Assembly (NCBI GenBank): GCA_039720395.1
Contig: CM077833.1
Location: 16,801,133-16,865,132, forward strand
Direction of reading: 5' to 3'
From: Liquidambar formosana
Taxonomy: Eukaryota > Streptophyta > Magnoliopsida > Saxifragales > Altingiaceae
DNA length: 64,000 bases
This document shows, piece by piece, positions 41,725 to 57,200 of this stretch. The notes beneath the pieces are model-generated. The model searched no databases and had not been told where the DNA came from. It was given only the letters and a program-made list of their open reading frames with translations. Each line of letters begins with the position of its first letter. Within the stretch, counting starts at the first letter, position 1. The translations under genes and the position numbers were made by a program.

Positions 41725-44214
41725 CTAAGAACCACAAGGAAGGCAGCACCATTTCTCAATTTGTAGAAAGAACCACTGCAGAGGGTCTGGGTCTTCATCT
41801 GCCTCAAAAGAAGCAGTAGGCGGCATCGGTACCTCGGGAGGTAAATGCCTGTGAAATGCATCAACTGCAGCCGCAACACCATCTTCATTCTCTATCAACT
41901 TTGCCAATTCTATTGCTCGAGATTTCACCTGGGAGAGGAGAGGAGAAGTCTCATGTAGATTCAAATCATGTCTCACTATATCCATGTAGCATGGGGGGGA
42001 GGGGGTTGTTAACTGACTTCTGATTCCATGGAAGAGGAAAACTTAAAAACAAATTGAAAAAGCCAAACATAATTAGAAAATGTGGAGGGTTAGAACTTGG
42101 GAACAAATGTAAACGAGGACATGCACATGATATGCTCAACTAGATGAGCAGTGCACTCAAAATATATATTTCATCTTCTTTTCTTTTTTCTTTTTCTGGT
42201 TTATGTTATCCCCTTAGGTTACACAAATAAAATGCCCCAACACTGGCACTCTTTCAAACTCAACTTCAACATGACTTCCCAGCACGGTTAAATGACGGAT
42301 AATCCAAAGTTTCCAATGCAGTTAAATGTGCTAGAAATTAAATATATGCATTATGTGTCTTTAGAGATCCATTTTGCCAACTCAATTTACCTAAAAAGCT
42401 AACTTTAAAAAAATAATAATAATAACCTAAATAAATAAACAAGAAAAAGGAGGATGGGGGAAGGGGGAAGGGGAAGATAATATAAAGAGAAACATGTCAA
42501 CAAAAATAATTTAAAACCTAACTAATTCCAAACAAGCCAACATGGTTAGGGCTCAAAATTCAGGTAAGAAAAAAGCCACATGACATTGCAAATTCTCCGA
42601 TTTTTAACCTTTTACCGGTGGTGAAGTGCAAGTTGTGCAAAATGTAGCTTCAGCTAACAATCAAATTCATTTCTTTCTGAAGAAAGTATATGTGCATTTT
42701 ATGTCTTCTATCTGACTGGTTCAAAGCCTCAGTGTTGGCTGTTGTCATGTTACGGTCTCGGTCATCACGGTCTCCCCTACCCTTCCATTAAACCCCCTCT
42801 ATCTACTACCAGATCAGAGGTTGAGGTTTGGAATATCCCTCCAGCGGGTGTAACATTATTATAGAGGCAATACACACTTCATTAAAAACATTTTGATGAT
42901 TTCTTTGGTTGATAGGTTTCTCTAATTTTCAGTTTATCTGTGTGATCTTCAATTTAATTGCTTGATAATTCACAGTGCGATTGTAAGTTGTTAACGGACC
43001 AAACAGAATTGTGTGCTGGAAGCTCAGCTCCTCAAGGAAGTGAGAATCTGATTTGCTTCTTCATGAAATTGATAGGTCCTAAACTAATGTGCTTAGTAAT
43101 GAGACCACTTTGTGGATGGCTAAAAATTTGTTGCATATGAAATCTAACTTCCACAGGTTTCGTAATTTTGGGAATGGCACAATTACAAATAGGTTATGCC
43201 AAAATTTTGATAGAAATTGGATTTCAAACTTCTTTTATTGGGAAAATGATGTTTTAATCAGACATCTAATTCTAATTTTCCATACTCCTGTTTTCGAGTC
43301 ATGAAAATTTCTGTTTGTGTGTGGAAAGGATCTTCATAACTATTTTTCTCCCTTACCTATATGTTTTAATATCAAAAGAGTAGCCACATGTAATCCTAAA
43401 CCAACCCAAAAAGACCTTCAAGAATAACAATTTCTCCTAATCTAAACTCAAAGCCATTCTTGATGACGGTAATGGTTTTCCGTTGATTTGAAAAAGAAAG
43501 AAGACCATAGTTGAGTATATGCCAAGTGGGTCTCTATGCTTGAGACGAGAGAGAGAGAGAGAATATAGTGGGGATGGTGGGTTAGTAGATGGGTATGGTG
43601 ACGAATGGTCATAAAGATGACATTTTTCGCATTTTGAAGAGAATTGTTTTTAAATTGTGTATTGTTCCATAAAATTAGAAAACATAAAAATAGTGATATG
43701 CTTCAAATAAGCTAAATGACACATTTTAGATATATAAGGTTATTTACGTTGTTTTAATTACTCTGTTAACATCGCCTAAAGAGAAATTCTGACAAGGAGA
43801 CATCAATGCAATTTTAGAAAATAGAGGGGGTTTCTGTATTTGTCAGAAAGCATGTGGGGTCATAGTATAATTTACCCTATAAATATTTTTAATGGACATC
43901 AGAATTCACTGTTACTTGAATATATTTCTAAACACAATGTGATGCAACCTTGACAAGCTTGAGGATATAGGCTGTCTTATGAAGGATGGTGGTGACATTT
44001 AAAGAAAGGGTTAGGAAAGAAAAAATAATAGGTTCATATGGGAGAGTAACGAAGAATGAACCCAATTTGATTATGATTCATATTTGAAGAATGATGGTGA
44101 GAATGGAATTGGGGGATTTAGAGAGAAGGAAAGGGAAAAAGAGTTTTTGAAGAACGAGGGTGCAAAGGAAGTAGGAAGAGAAGATGTGTGTGTGTGTGTG
44201 TGTGTGCCGTGTGT

Positions 44215-44247
<33 letters not shown>

Positions 44248-45257
44248 GGAGGGGGAGGGGGGAAAGAGAGTCTATCTAGGTAAATCTTGACCAAACTCAA
44301 CTTCAAATCAATACAGAACTTATCAAAAGAGAACATAATACATGTTGTTGCGGTGGAGGTAGCTTCTTAGAGAAGGAATCTCTAGTCTCATAGAAAAGCA
44401 ACCCAATAACTTCTAGGGAAAGTGTTATCCTGAAGAAGCATCTAGCTTACCTAAGCTACAAGTTACTGTGTCATGAAGTAACAAGCGCACAGTTACTTCA
44501 ATACTAGTCCTCGTCTCTGCTATGGCCCCATCATAAGCAGCAGAGGCTGCAGCCGCTACTTGTGCTCCAGCGAGGGGCTAGGCGGGAAGCGGTCGTCTCA
44601 AAGGGCCAACATTGCATCCACTGTCTCCAACAGAATTTAAACTACTATTAATTAAACTAACATTGTTCTAAAGCACTTTATTTTCTCCATAAATAGGTTG
44701 TTAGAAGTTGTTAGATTCAGTTTTATCCATAATTTTCTCTTGTAACAAAAACTGTAAGAGCTTTGCTCTGTTTTTCTTTCTCTAGAATCAAAGACTTCAG
44801 ATTTTCCTTTCTCTCAATTTCTCTCCTTGCATTTGCTCTTGATTTAGTTGTATGAGATCATCACCTTGGCCTTGGCATCCAAAGAAGGCACTTCTTGTCT
44901 CATTAAGTTCTTGCGACTGTATCACACCCTAAATTGTATAATATCACTTCCTACATTGACCAATGCAATTTAATGTCCATCAGTTGACATTAATTGAATG
45001 GATGGTATATATATGTTTGAAGATAAAAATAAATGCTGCAAGTTGTCACAACTTCAAAAAGCAAGCAAAATGATGAATTTGTAAGGCACTTGAGAAATTA
45101 ATGTTGCCTGATTACTCTATGTAGTGAATTTTAATTATAATTACTATTATAGCGATCAACTACTATATTGAATTGATAAATAAAGGTTAATGTTATGAGA
45201 TAATTCTTCTGTGAATTAAGGCATCCATAAACGTTAAAAATTACCTCTTACTCCCCA

Positions 45258-45288
<31 letters not shown>

Positions 45289-48200
45289 AAAAAAAAAAAA
45301 AAGGAAAAATCTTTACCTCTGGCTGGAGCATGAATCTTATAGCATCTGAAAGGCTCTCAATGCTGAGCTGAGATATAGGTATTGGAGCAGGTCCCAGTCC
45401 TCTTTGATGTATTCTATCACCCCAGAAAAACTGATCTCCAAAGAATGGTACAATGGTTGTTGGACACTGCAATTTATATTTTAAATGTCACAGAATACCC
45501 AACATGTCAAAAGTGAAGTTAATTCTAATTAAGCATCAAACCACATTGTTTAGGATCCCAATCAAAATCACGTAATGTCACCCCCCTCTATAAGTAAATA
45601 TCTTTCTACTCATTCACATAAGTAGTTTTTAGAACCTTGACGACACAAATATTAAAAAAATTCAAACAGTCAAATGGATTCATTTTCACAATTAATCAAG
45701 AGCATTAAAGTATTGCCACTAGTTAGATATAACATTACCCCAGCTTTTAGTCCTGTAGCCGTAGTTCCTGCACCACCATGGTGAACCTGCATATTTGTGG
45801 CAAGACAGCTCCCAGTTAATGGTCTAATTTAAAGAAAATAAATACAATATTCAACTGAAAATGTGCATAGTAAGCCACTCCCCATCATTTTGCCCTATTA
45901 TTAGATTGAGATGATGCAACCACAGTTCTCTAATTGATAATCATTTAGAAGTCCTCCAAATTTTTCCTTTTTCTTTTTGCATGATGAAAGTAATAAATTT
46001 ATAATGCATCCCCACAACAACAACAAAAAAAAAAAAAAAAAAAACAGATGCATAATGAACTTGTCCTTTGCACATTGTCTCAGGGTATATAAATGTGGTC
46101 CCTAGTGTCCAAGGAGGTGCTGAACACAGGTGGACAAAGGTGTCATGTCAACCAGTGGTTGACAAACCAACTACTAATAAGACAAAGTGTTCGACAAACC
46201 ATGAAGTTTGTAAAATTCTGTTCAATGGATGTACAATCACATCTCAAAATTCAGATTTACCCATATAACTGAAGTAAAAATAAAATTTACCACGGCAGAA
46301 CATTGAGGAAACAGCCAATCATGAGGACAATCCTCCAACAGGAAAACATCGTCAGGAACTTCTGGAACTGCAATACAAGGACGCATTTAAACAGGAAACT
46401 TTTCATTTTTGTTTTTGAATAATGCATGTGACATAATGAAAAATGGTATATAAATTGTGATAGACGACCCTCAAAACGTGAACACTTCCACCAGAATTTC
46501 AAAAATAACTGACAAAAGAAATTCTCGATAACTTCAGAACCCAAAATTTCAAGAAAAAAATCATGTAAAAAATGAATATTTTGAAAAATATTAACAGTAC
46601 ATAAGTAAATACATGTAGCAAAATCAGTTAGGTGCCTCTTTCAGCTATTATGCCTTGATCTAAGTACAGTTTACAGCCTTTTATCAAACCTAATTATAAA
46701 AGATCTAAGGAAATACATTTTCAGTACAGTATTATAGTCAATTGGTACCATGTTGCCAAAGGCACGAAACAATGCACATCAAACCAGAAGCGAGTTTTAC
46801 AAACAAGTTCTTTCACCAAGCAATGAGAATTTAGAATTTATTAATCACCAACAAAAAGCACTATGCAATTAACCATAAGGAAGACACTTACAAATCCCAA
46901 GATCTCCCCAACCTCGGTCAATTATTCCCCTTTGTCCTGTATCTTTCAATGCCTCCAATATAATATCTGTAGTTTTCTTGGGATCTTCTAGAGGCTTAAC
47001 AAGCAACAAAAAATATTATCAAAAATATCCTTTCCAACAGTTTCACTAGCAAAATCACATACTACTTGCCAATAACATGAATTATGAAGTAGACTAAAAG
47101 GTCCACAGAAAAATCGATTTGATGTTTATAGTATATCAAAATAAAAAGAAACCCTATCTGCCACTGCAGAAACAAAGCCACTGATTCTATGATGATGCAA
47201 ACTTACTTCCCTCATTAAAACTAAATTATTGATTCTATTATGTACAGAAACGAAAAGAATATTCACTATGTATAATTTCAAGTAAAGGTGGACAGATATT
47301 TGATGGAAGAAATTCAAGATCTTAGTCCATTCAAAGGCAGGAAGATGTTTAACTACAATTATTATCAAAAGCGAATCCGAAGAAGCTACCATCACAACTT
47401 CATAATATATCAACATTCCTATAAATGATTTAGTTAATTACTTCAATTATCTTTATATTTTCTAATTACTGTGCATGAGGGTAAGCTAGCACGGTTTCTT
47501 TGGTGCTACACATGCTTCAACAGACCATATAGATGGGTAATAAGTTTATGCCAACATGTCAAGCACTATTCTAGTTCTTGCAAATGTATCTCAACAGAAA
47601 CTGTACTCTTCAACAGAATCAGCATGAAACAAGTTTTACTTAGTCACCTGAAAAGGAAGAGGTTTTCTAATGCATATTTAGTAAAAGCTCTACTCTTGTA
47701 CAAGACCTAAGCATGTTTTCATGTCACATTCATACGAGTCCGCCAAGTAAATTTGAAAGGGTAACAATTGTATACTGCATGCTGATCAAAAACAAAAAAC
47801 AAAAAAACAATTATATACTGCATACTACAATCCATGAATTCTAAAAGCAGGCCAACAGAAAGAACAAAGTACTGGATCATCTTCCAAATTTATTCTTGTT
47901 CTTTGTACTATACCATAATTTAATGACAACTTTTATTTGTTTTATCATATTTTATAAGTCATAACTTGGTCGAAAGCAGTGAATTTAGAAATTATACATC
48001 ACAGCTGATCATTTTAAACTCATAGATCAATGCAGTCAGGGAAGATGCCATTACAGAGAGTTAAGACACGAGTGGGGAGCCTAGAAACATAGGCATCACC
48101 TTGTGTATTCAGTCAACAAACTCTAGCTGCTAGGCATTACAAAAGATATACAAAAATATGGCCACTTAAGACTTTATGTAGTGTCTAACATGGATATGAG

Positions 48201-51200
48201 ATGTCCAATGTGGTGACGTCAAAAGAAAAGAAAAAAATTGAAATGTTTAAATTAGTGGGGATGTGAATCTGCATCCAACAAATCATCGTCGTCGTCGTCG
48301 TCGTCGTCATCATCATCACCATCACCATCACCATCATATTAATAATTATTATTATTATTATCCTTTAAAAAATAGTAGTGTGCTTCTTGTGTAGATTAAA
48401 ATAAAATGATCAAAAAGTTCCAATAAAACAATTGCCATTCCTTAAATTCACAAACAAGCCAAAAAAAACTGTAGCAATGCATATAGAAAGGGAGAAGAGG
48501 AGAGAGAGAACAAGTATAATAGTGTGGGGAAGGGAAGAGAAGAGAGGAAGAGAGTTTTCGAAAGTTTCTTCTCGTTAACTGTGCAAAAAAAAAAAAAAAA
48601 AGGTGAAAATCTGAACAAGAGACTCCAAAATCAGGAAATTAAAAGCAGTCAAAATTAACACCAGATTAATAAAAATAAAAACAATTAATCCAAATTCCAA
48701 ATTGGTTGGGGAAAAAGGGAAAAAAAAAAAAAGAAAGGGGGGGGGGGGGGGGGGGGGGGAACTAAAGCCAATAAGGTTTGCTAATGCTTCTTTTGCACAC
48801 ACACACACACACACACACAAACACATACAGTAGAGAGAGAATGGGAAAAAAAAAATAGTGAGAAAGGGGAGAATAACCAGATTTTTCGAAGGTATCAACT
48901 AGAATGGAGCAGCAGTTGAAGAGGGGAGAGAATCTTCTCATTCTCTTCTCCCCAGTTCTCTCCTCTCAAACCCAATGTAAAGTCCCCCAACAAAGTCTTA
49001 GCCCCAACTTTGGGTCTGCTACATGAATCCTTCTTCACCATTTAGAACTATCTAGAGCCATATCCTTGATTAATTTTTGACAATCAGGTCTTTCTCTCCA
49101 CCTTGACCCCTGTCCCTTTTGGCCTTCTCCTTGTCTTTTTGGCCCCTTTAGCTTGTATCAAATCACTCTTCCATATTGAAACATTGATCAGTCTTCTTTG
49201 GACATGGACAAAGCATCTTAGACAACTTTTTTTTTGTCTAAAAAAGAATCTTTGAGAACTCCTTCCCTCATCTTGTCCACAATTGGTGCCACCTCTAACT
49301 TCACGAACACATTCATTTTTTATTCTATCTTTTCTTATATTGCCACTCATCAATCTTAACATCCTCATTTCAGACTTCAAGTATACTAATTTTTTTAGTA
49401 TGTTTCTTAGAGCCTACTCAAGTGTAAGCTAAAGCAGAAGCACTTCCTCCTCCTCTTGCTCCTATTACTCTTCTCTTTTCATCAAAAGAATACAAGATGC
49501 AGCTCCACCAATCAATTTTACATAAATCCCCCTACATTTTTCACAATGAATTTTACATTTAAAGCCCTTACATTATATTGTAACAAAAACAAACTTCATG
49601 CCATGAACCACATTTTATAACTTACAAAAAGGTTTAAAGCTAGGAAATTGCCAGCACAGTCATCTACTTATGGCTCACCCAGGATGAGTTGCTTAACCCT
49701 CTAGACAATTGTATGATTAACTACAATGGTCCGATGGTTAACCAAATGTGCTGCATTGTGTTACAAGGGGCCTCTGTTAAGCCTTCAGGGATAGACCTTT
49801 AAGCTATTCAGCAACAATTTTTTTTTTTTTTTTGGAGTTTCTCCGTGGTTGAAAGTTGAAACCTAAAGTTATAAATATTTGGTCACTGCATTTGCTTTTT
49901 TTGGTCTCCTATGTCTGTTTTTTTAACATTTGCTTCACTGTATCATTCTTGGATTTTATAAAATTTCAATAAGCCAAGTACAGTTCAGAGATTCCTCTTA
50001 TATTCTTAGCCTTTCTGCCAGAATACTTGTCTACCAATTGAATTATAATCTGAAGGATCACAATTTATCTATAGAAACATTTAATCAAGTCACAAAAACT
50101 ATTAAGTTCTCCTAATTTAAAAGATGCTCAACTTAATACAATGTAGAAGACTAGCCGAACAAAAATGGGACTACTTTCCACAATTCATCAGCTAATATGC
50201 AACCCATCCTCAGTCTTGATTTACTATGTCACCATAACAAATAAAATACATATTAATTAACCCAACAATCGGGTATTGATTTTGCTAAGTGATCCAACCA
50301 GTTCATCCCTGAGCTGGTCCAAAATATAATAGATTAACCCACAAAAAATTAAAAAAAATTAAAAAATACAAGCAGTTGTTTATATTGACTTGGTATTTTC
50401 AATATTATATACGAGTTGGAAAAGTGAAATTTCCCATCCTCATTATCATTACATAGGTCATCCTATGAAGTATTTAGACTAGTTATGCTCGGACACTAAC
50501 TTAAAAACCCTATCTGAAATTCTAATCCATCAAACACAAACAAGACAATGGCAGGCCCTGTCCACGTCTTGATCATTTAACCAATTTAGAATGTAAGTCA
50601 GCCCATGGGTAATGACCTCATAAATTAAAATATCAAAGGCAGAATGCTAGAAGTATTCTGGAAAGAATCTAAAACTCACTCGTTTGGAAGAAACAAAACA
50701 TATCAATGACAGGAATTCACTTGTAGGGTGAAAACTATTCTATGATAATAAGAAACCAACCCCAAAGAAAATAAAATAAAATTCACATCAAAATGTAAAT
50801 GCTACGGCACCCATATTCTAAATGAATTACCATACCATGCTCCCAAACCCTATGTATATAGGTTTCGGTCCCTTTTGAATCCATTGCACAAACTCTTCTC
50901 GAGGTTGATACTTTGACCCAAGGTTTAAGAAACAATAACCAACAACATCAACTGAGGGGCCCCAATCTGCACAATTTTTAAATGAAGTCAATCAATCCAC
51001 CAAGATTGTGACATTAACCATAAAAAATTGTGTTTGGGCATCCAAAAAAAATAAAAGGTAAATAGTATAAGGCCTAGTGCATAAACAGAGAAAAAAAATT
51101 ATAATTTAAAAATAAAAAATAAAAAACTAACTAACTAACTAACTAAATTCATGAATCAGATGCTATAAGATCACTGGATAATCTTCAGAATATTGACCAA

Positions 51201-54200
51201 ACATGAGAAGATTAACTTATAAAGCTATGCATGATGTCCAAAAATACAATTAATGTTAAAGTTTGGGATCCGGTGCTTGAGAAGATTGAAAGAAGACTTA
51301 GTGGGTGGAAAAAAGGATATCTTTCTAAAGGTGGCAAGCTTATCTTGATTCGTTGCTCTCTTGCTAGTATACCAATTTATTTTATGTCCATCTTCAAAAT
51401 TCCCAAATCGGTTGTTTTAAGAATTGAGAAGCTTCAAAGAGATTTCCTTTGGAATGGTTTAAATGGGGAGTTCAAGTATCATCTTGTTAATTGGAGCACG
51501 GTTTCCTTACCAAAGGTTCATGGGGGATTAGGTATTAAGTCCATATCCTTCATGAATAAAGCGCTTCTTGGTAAGTGGTTATGGAGATTTGGGAGAGGTG
51601 TCCAAGGTTTATGGAGAGATGTTATTTTATGGAAGTATGGTGCTAGGGAAGGGGATTGGTGGCCTAAGAGTTGTAGAAGATCTCATGGTACCGGGTTATG
51701 GAAAGCAATTATGTTAGATTTTGATTCTTTCTATAAGGAAACAAGATTTAAAGTGGGAAAGGGGGATAGAATTAAATTTTGGAAAGATATTTGGTGTGGT
51801 TCTAGGCCACTTATGGAGGAATTTCCTAGTTTGTTTGAGATTGCGGCTAACAAAGATGCTTGGATTTCGGACTACTTTGTGGATGGAGAGGGTGGGGGTG
51901 GTATTTTTTGGAATATTTCTTTTGGTCGTAGTTCTAATGATTGGGAGTTGGAGGATGTGATGAATTTTTTCCATATGCTTTATGAATGTAAGATTTCTTT
52001 GGAAGGGAATGATACCTTGTGGTGGAACAAAGATCCTAAAGGTTTATTCTCAGTGAAATCTTTCTATTCTTCTTTTGGAGTCAATATGGAGATTTTTCAG
52101 CCGGCTAAGAACATTTGGATTCCTTCAGTGCCATCCAAAGTGGCTTTTTTCTTGTGGTTAGTGGCTCATAACAAATGTCTTACCATTGACAATTTGGTTA
52201 GATTGAGGTGGGAGTTACCTAATAGGTGCATTATGTGTAAAAAGGCGGCGGAATCAGTGAACCACCTTTTCATTCATTGTGACGTGGCGAGAAGTCTTTG
52301 GGAGCTTATCTTCAATATGTTTGGTATTATATGGGTCTTACCTTACTCCCCTCATGATTTAATTACGAGTTGGTGGGTTAGAGGAGTAAAGAAAGAAGCC
52401 AAGGCCGTTTGGAGGATGGTTCCTCATGCTCTTTTATGGGTTATTTGGAAAGAACGTAACTTGAGAACTTTTGAAGGAGAGGAATCCTCTTTTGTGAAGC
52501 TTAAAGCATCTTTGGTCAATTCTCTCTTTTGGTGGTTTTGTAACTACACGGGTTGTAGTAACCCTTCTTTTTTATCTTTTGTTGACTCCCTGTCTATGTA
52601 ATTGGGGGTTGGGTTTTTTTGGTGGTTCCTTTTTGTACATGGAGCTTTGGCTTTTTCTCTTGTATATGTCTTATGTACGAGGGTTTAATCCCTTTTTTTA
52701 ATACAATCATTACCTTATCAAAAAAAAAAAAAAAAAAAAATACAATTAATGATTATATAATATACTAAAATGGAATGAATGACAAAAGGGCTGTTCAGAG
52801 ATCATAGAAGAAAGTAAAAGTGAAATGGATAAACATCAACCCCATATTATAGCATGAATAATCTACACTCTTGTATAGACAAGACCATCCTTACCATTCG
52901 GCTTTGGTACAAGATGAGGACTCCACATATAGCCCGTGGGCAGATGAGATATTGATCCACGGTACATACTGAAGTATGCAATAGGAGGAAGCTTCAACTT
53001 CCTTTTCCTGAAGTCATTAATATATCCCCTGACGCCCCACCATATCAGTAAATCCACAACTATATATGAAAGCTGGATCCAGCAAGGAAAGAAGGAAGAG
53101 ATTTGTTAGTAAAATTTGTGCAATAGTTCTTTCAATAGAAAAGTAAACATAGAAAAAGTTGGCACCCAAACAACAGCATACCCAATAACCAGCAGTTTGA
53201 GGTACGCGTGCCAACGGGTGAGGAAATTCGTAAGTTGGCCTGCCTATTGAGAACACACCACGTAAGAAGGCATAATTCAAATAAAGTTGTACACAAAATA
53301 AACCAGTTTTTAAAGAACACACAAGCCTTCTAAGTTCACACATACACTTTTTTCTGTTTAGTTTTTTTAGTACATGTCAGTTTCAGACACCACTAGCCAT
53401 GTTGCCTCTTTGATTAAATGCATGCTCATGCATCAAGCATAAACTGTCAATCGGTCATTCCATGTTGAATCAACCACAAAAGATGGTTTCCCATGCAATT
53501 TCCTGGTCCATTTGGAAGGAAAGGAATAGGCAGACTTTTGAGGGGGTGGAGTGGACAGTTGATAGACTTAGAGTATTTTAGAGTTGCTTTTTGAGTGGAA
53601 AGAACCAGATAGATTTGCTCATAGGGTTTCTTTCCCTGACTTTTTGGATAGGTTACTTTTGTAGATGGCTTGTTTTTCACTTTTGAATACCTCGAGTGCA
53701 CAGGGGTATTCCCCACTTCCTTTTCAAATACAATACATATTTACCTTATCCCAAAAAAAAAGAAAAAAAGCATCATTGTATTTTTTGTACCCCACTATAA
53801 AGTTCAACACCATCATTCTCTACCTATTTTAAAACTTCAATTTCTTACTTTTAACTTTAATATAAACTTCCCATTCATTCAATTTTAAAACCTATTTTTC
53901 AAATCATAGGACCATGCTCAATACCCTAATTTTTCGAACTTGCCAAAGTTGGCACTTCAATGTCCAAATTATGTTACAATACCTTATATTCACCAATGCT
54001 AACGCAAACAATGTAACAAAGACACTCAGGCTCTATCTTTATTTTAATATTTTTTATTTTTGGTTATGTTGACATGTTGAAAAATTGGCATGTATGCACA
54101 TTTCTTGGAATCCACCCATTTTGCATTTCATTTTGCTTATCGTTTCCTGTGTTGGAAGTTACACTCACACCCATGCCATTGTCTTTGAAACAGAGAAGGC

Positions 54201-57200
54201 AACATTACTTGAAAACAGTGTATGCAACATAAGTTATCCCACATATATTATGCATGCGTCCCACACCAAGCATAAAGTTCATGCAAATAAGCAACAGTCG
54301 GCTCAGCTTTTGTTAACCTAATATAAATGTCACCCGAACCTTAACACAAAAAATTAAAGAATGAAAAATCTTGTCATTATTGTAGAGAAGGTAGAAAGGT
54401 ATCTTTATAATATCAATAACATAAAAGATAAGGTAAAAACTTTAAATGATAAAATTCAAAGCAGTAGAACTGTATTTTTCACGTAAGTGAAACAGAATTA
54501 AAACTGATATGCAATCCAAATTTAAATGAAAACTCACGTCCAAGGCATTGTGAAGAATATGTGAAGGGGTACACCAAGAGCTTCAGCAACATGTGCATGT
54601 CCTGTAACCCAAAGCACATGTTAGAATTCTGAAATGCTATACAGGACCAAAAAATAAAAAAAGGAAGATTACAATACAATTCTTTGTCAAAAGAGAACAG
54701 ATTGAAAGTTTAAAAAATGCGCTCATAAGCTCTAACATGAAATACTAGCGGGACAGTGGTTCATATATCATTTCAATTAGATTTGTTAGAATAACATCAA
54801 AAGCATCGCAAAAGAGTCTTCCAACCCTCAGCAATTGAGGATGCAAGCCATCTAACTTCATTTTGTAATTATGTAATGTGTTCATATCTTGTAGCATTTC
54901 TTCATTTTCTTTTGGCTTCTTATCTCCAATTCTCCATTGTACAACTCTCTTATCTTCACTCTGTATATGTGTGAGTGTGCACACCACACACATATAATCA
55001 CTAACATATTATCTTTACTAAAACATAAGGAATATGTATCACAGTTGAGAAACAAACGCTATAAATAAAGAATAGTTTTTCCCGAGCAGAATAAAAAGTC
55101 TGCTCACTGCTCATAACTCCGCCAAATTCATGGTTTCAAACTTCCTTACTTTCCATAAAATAGTTCCACTTCCTGATCTGAAGTTTATGCCCGGCCTAAG
55201 TTTATAACTTTATCTAAGTAAATATATATGGGTAATATGAATGATGGCCATGTGCACTCCAATCTTCAATTCCACTCCCATGCTCTCGCCCTAGAGAGAT
55301 AAACTGAATTCCATACTTGCAAGACTTCTATCTACAACCCTACTCAGACTTCCCAGGTAGGGATAAATGCAAAGATCTATCATGTCTGAAAAGTTTGATT
55401 ATAATAGTAGGATCTTATGAAAAGAGGTCATTGGAAGAAGGAAGGAGCATGAAATGAATTGTTAGCATCCAAATTTTTGGTATCCAGAACCAATTTCAGA
55501 GGTATCCAGAAGAACACAGAAGCAATACATAACCCATAAACAAACTATCAAAATTATATTTCTAATACAGACATAAGTAACTTTTTATTAAGAAACAATA
55601 ATAAGTTAAAGGTGGAATGGTGAAATAAAGCACCATTACATATCCTTTCTGCGTGAACTCACCATAAGCAGGAGGGTTTCCAATAATTGCCTGAGCTCTG
55701 AAAGGCACACCAGTTTCCAAATCTGGTTCTGTACAAGCTGGAAGAAGAGATTCAATAATGGCCTTTAGTTGCTTTCTTTGTATTGATATTTCTCCCGGTC
55801 CAGATGGAATAAAACCTTTATTTCTGGCCATATCTAAAATTTAAACACACATAATAAGTAATGGAAACAAAATTTTGAAAGCAAAAAAGAAATTTTGACA
55901 ATCTCAAATATATTTTAGACATGTTAAAAGTAGGCCAAGAATTAAGGGCAAATGGGAGCCTAAAAAAGACTTGATTTGTAGCCAGAGGTATAACAACAGA
56001 AAGGTACTGATTTTGAACAAATCTCTAGTCAAATCTTAAATTCAGCATCCACAAAAATTATTATTATTGTTGCTCTGATGGCATTACGAAAAAAATGTGA
56101 AAACTAAATGTTAAAATGCATTCTGCCACAGCTCCTGGAAGTCAAAGAAAACTTATAAAAGAATAGGGTAAAAAGAAGAGGCCCTGAAAGTTATATGTCA
56201 ACAAAGCTCCCATGATTAAAACAAAAATAAAATAAATAAAAGTAAGAAACTCAAAATGTGTTGGTACAATAAAATGAAATTTCACAGTAGGGACATCTTA
56301 CATCCTGCCAAAACCCGAGGATCACCACCCAAAGGATAAAAGTCTACACCAGCGGACGTCACAAAATTGCGGAAGTTAACATGAGTTGCCAACCTAACAC
56401 GATGACCAAATTCCTGCAGAAGAGAAATAATTTTAACCCCAAATGTCAAAAGACAACATAAGTCATCAAAGTGGATACTATGGTCTGCTCCTTGTATAAA
56501 CCAGAAACATGAGGCCATATGATATTGACATCAGAAATTTGTCATACCCAGCCCAGTTAAATAAAGAACCTAGTTTTTTGGATACAATTTGTAATTCACA
56601 ACCTACTAGCATGTGCCCTTATTATAACAAAGATAATATGCAAAATTAAATTTTTATAAAGAAGTAGTAGTTGGAATTTGGAAAAACTCCATGCACTATA
56701 ATAGAACATGCTAGTAGAACAATAGAATTTTAGCATTCACTCATGCACTATAATAGAACAACTCCCAATCATCATTATTACTAACAATATCAACAGTTTT
56801 GTAACATCTGTTAATGGAATAAAAGTACAAAAGGTAAGCTAATGATGCAAGTAAAATCCAAAAAAACTAAGCAACAAAACCCATGGTACATCTTTTAAAA
56901 AAATCCATAAAGGAAAATTATCAAAAATTCTTTCCAAATAAAGGCATGAAGAAGGGATGCACGAAAAAAGTTCCAAAAACATCATATGCAAATTTATAAT
57001 TAGACTAACAGCTCTCAGATATTATTCTTCAGGCTTGAGCACTCACTTTGACACCGTCAAGGGATTAGACATCTCTATAAAACAAGTAGAAATGCTACTT
57101 CTGCCTCGTTGCTTAAAGCCTATTGTTTTAGGCCTGAGGAGGGTGTCAAAATAGGTAAAATGTTATAAAATAAGGCCTTAAGTATAATGTTTTAGGCTTG

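Noticed and set aside
44084..44336. Frames on both strands with VCVCVCV and PPPPPPP tracts
   Set aside because: Produced by GT, GA and G-rich simple repeats.
48280..48362. Regular short repeats that might suggest a CRISPR array
   Set aside because: A simple trinucleotide microsatellite in a plant intron, with no spacers.
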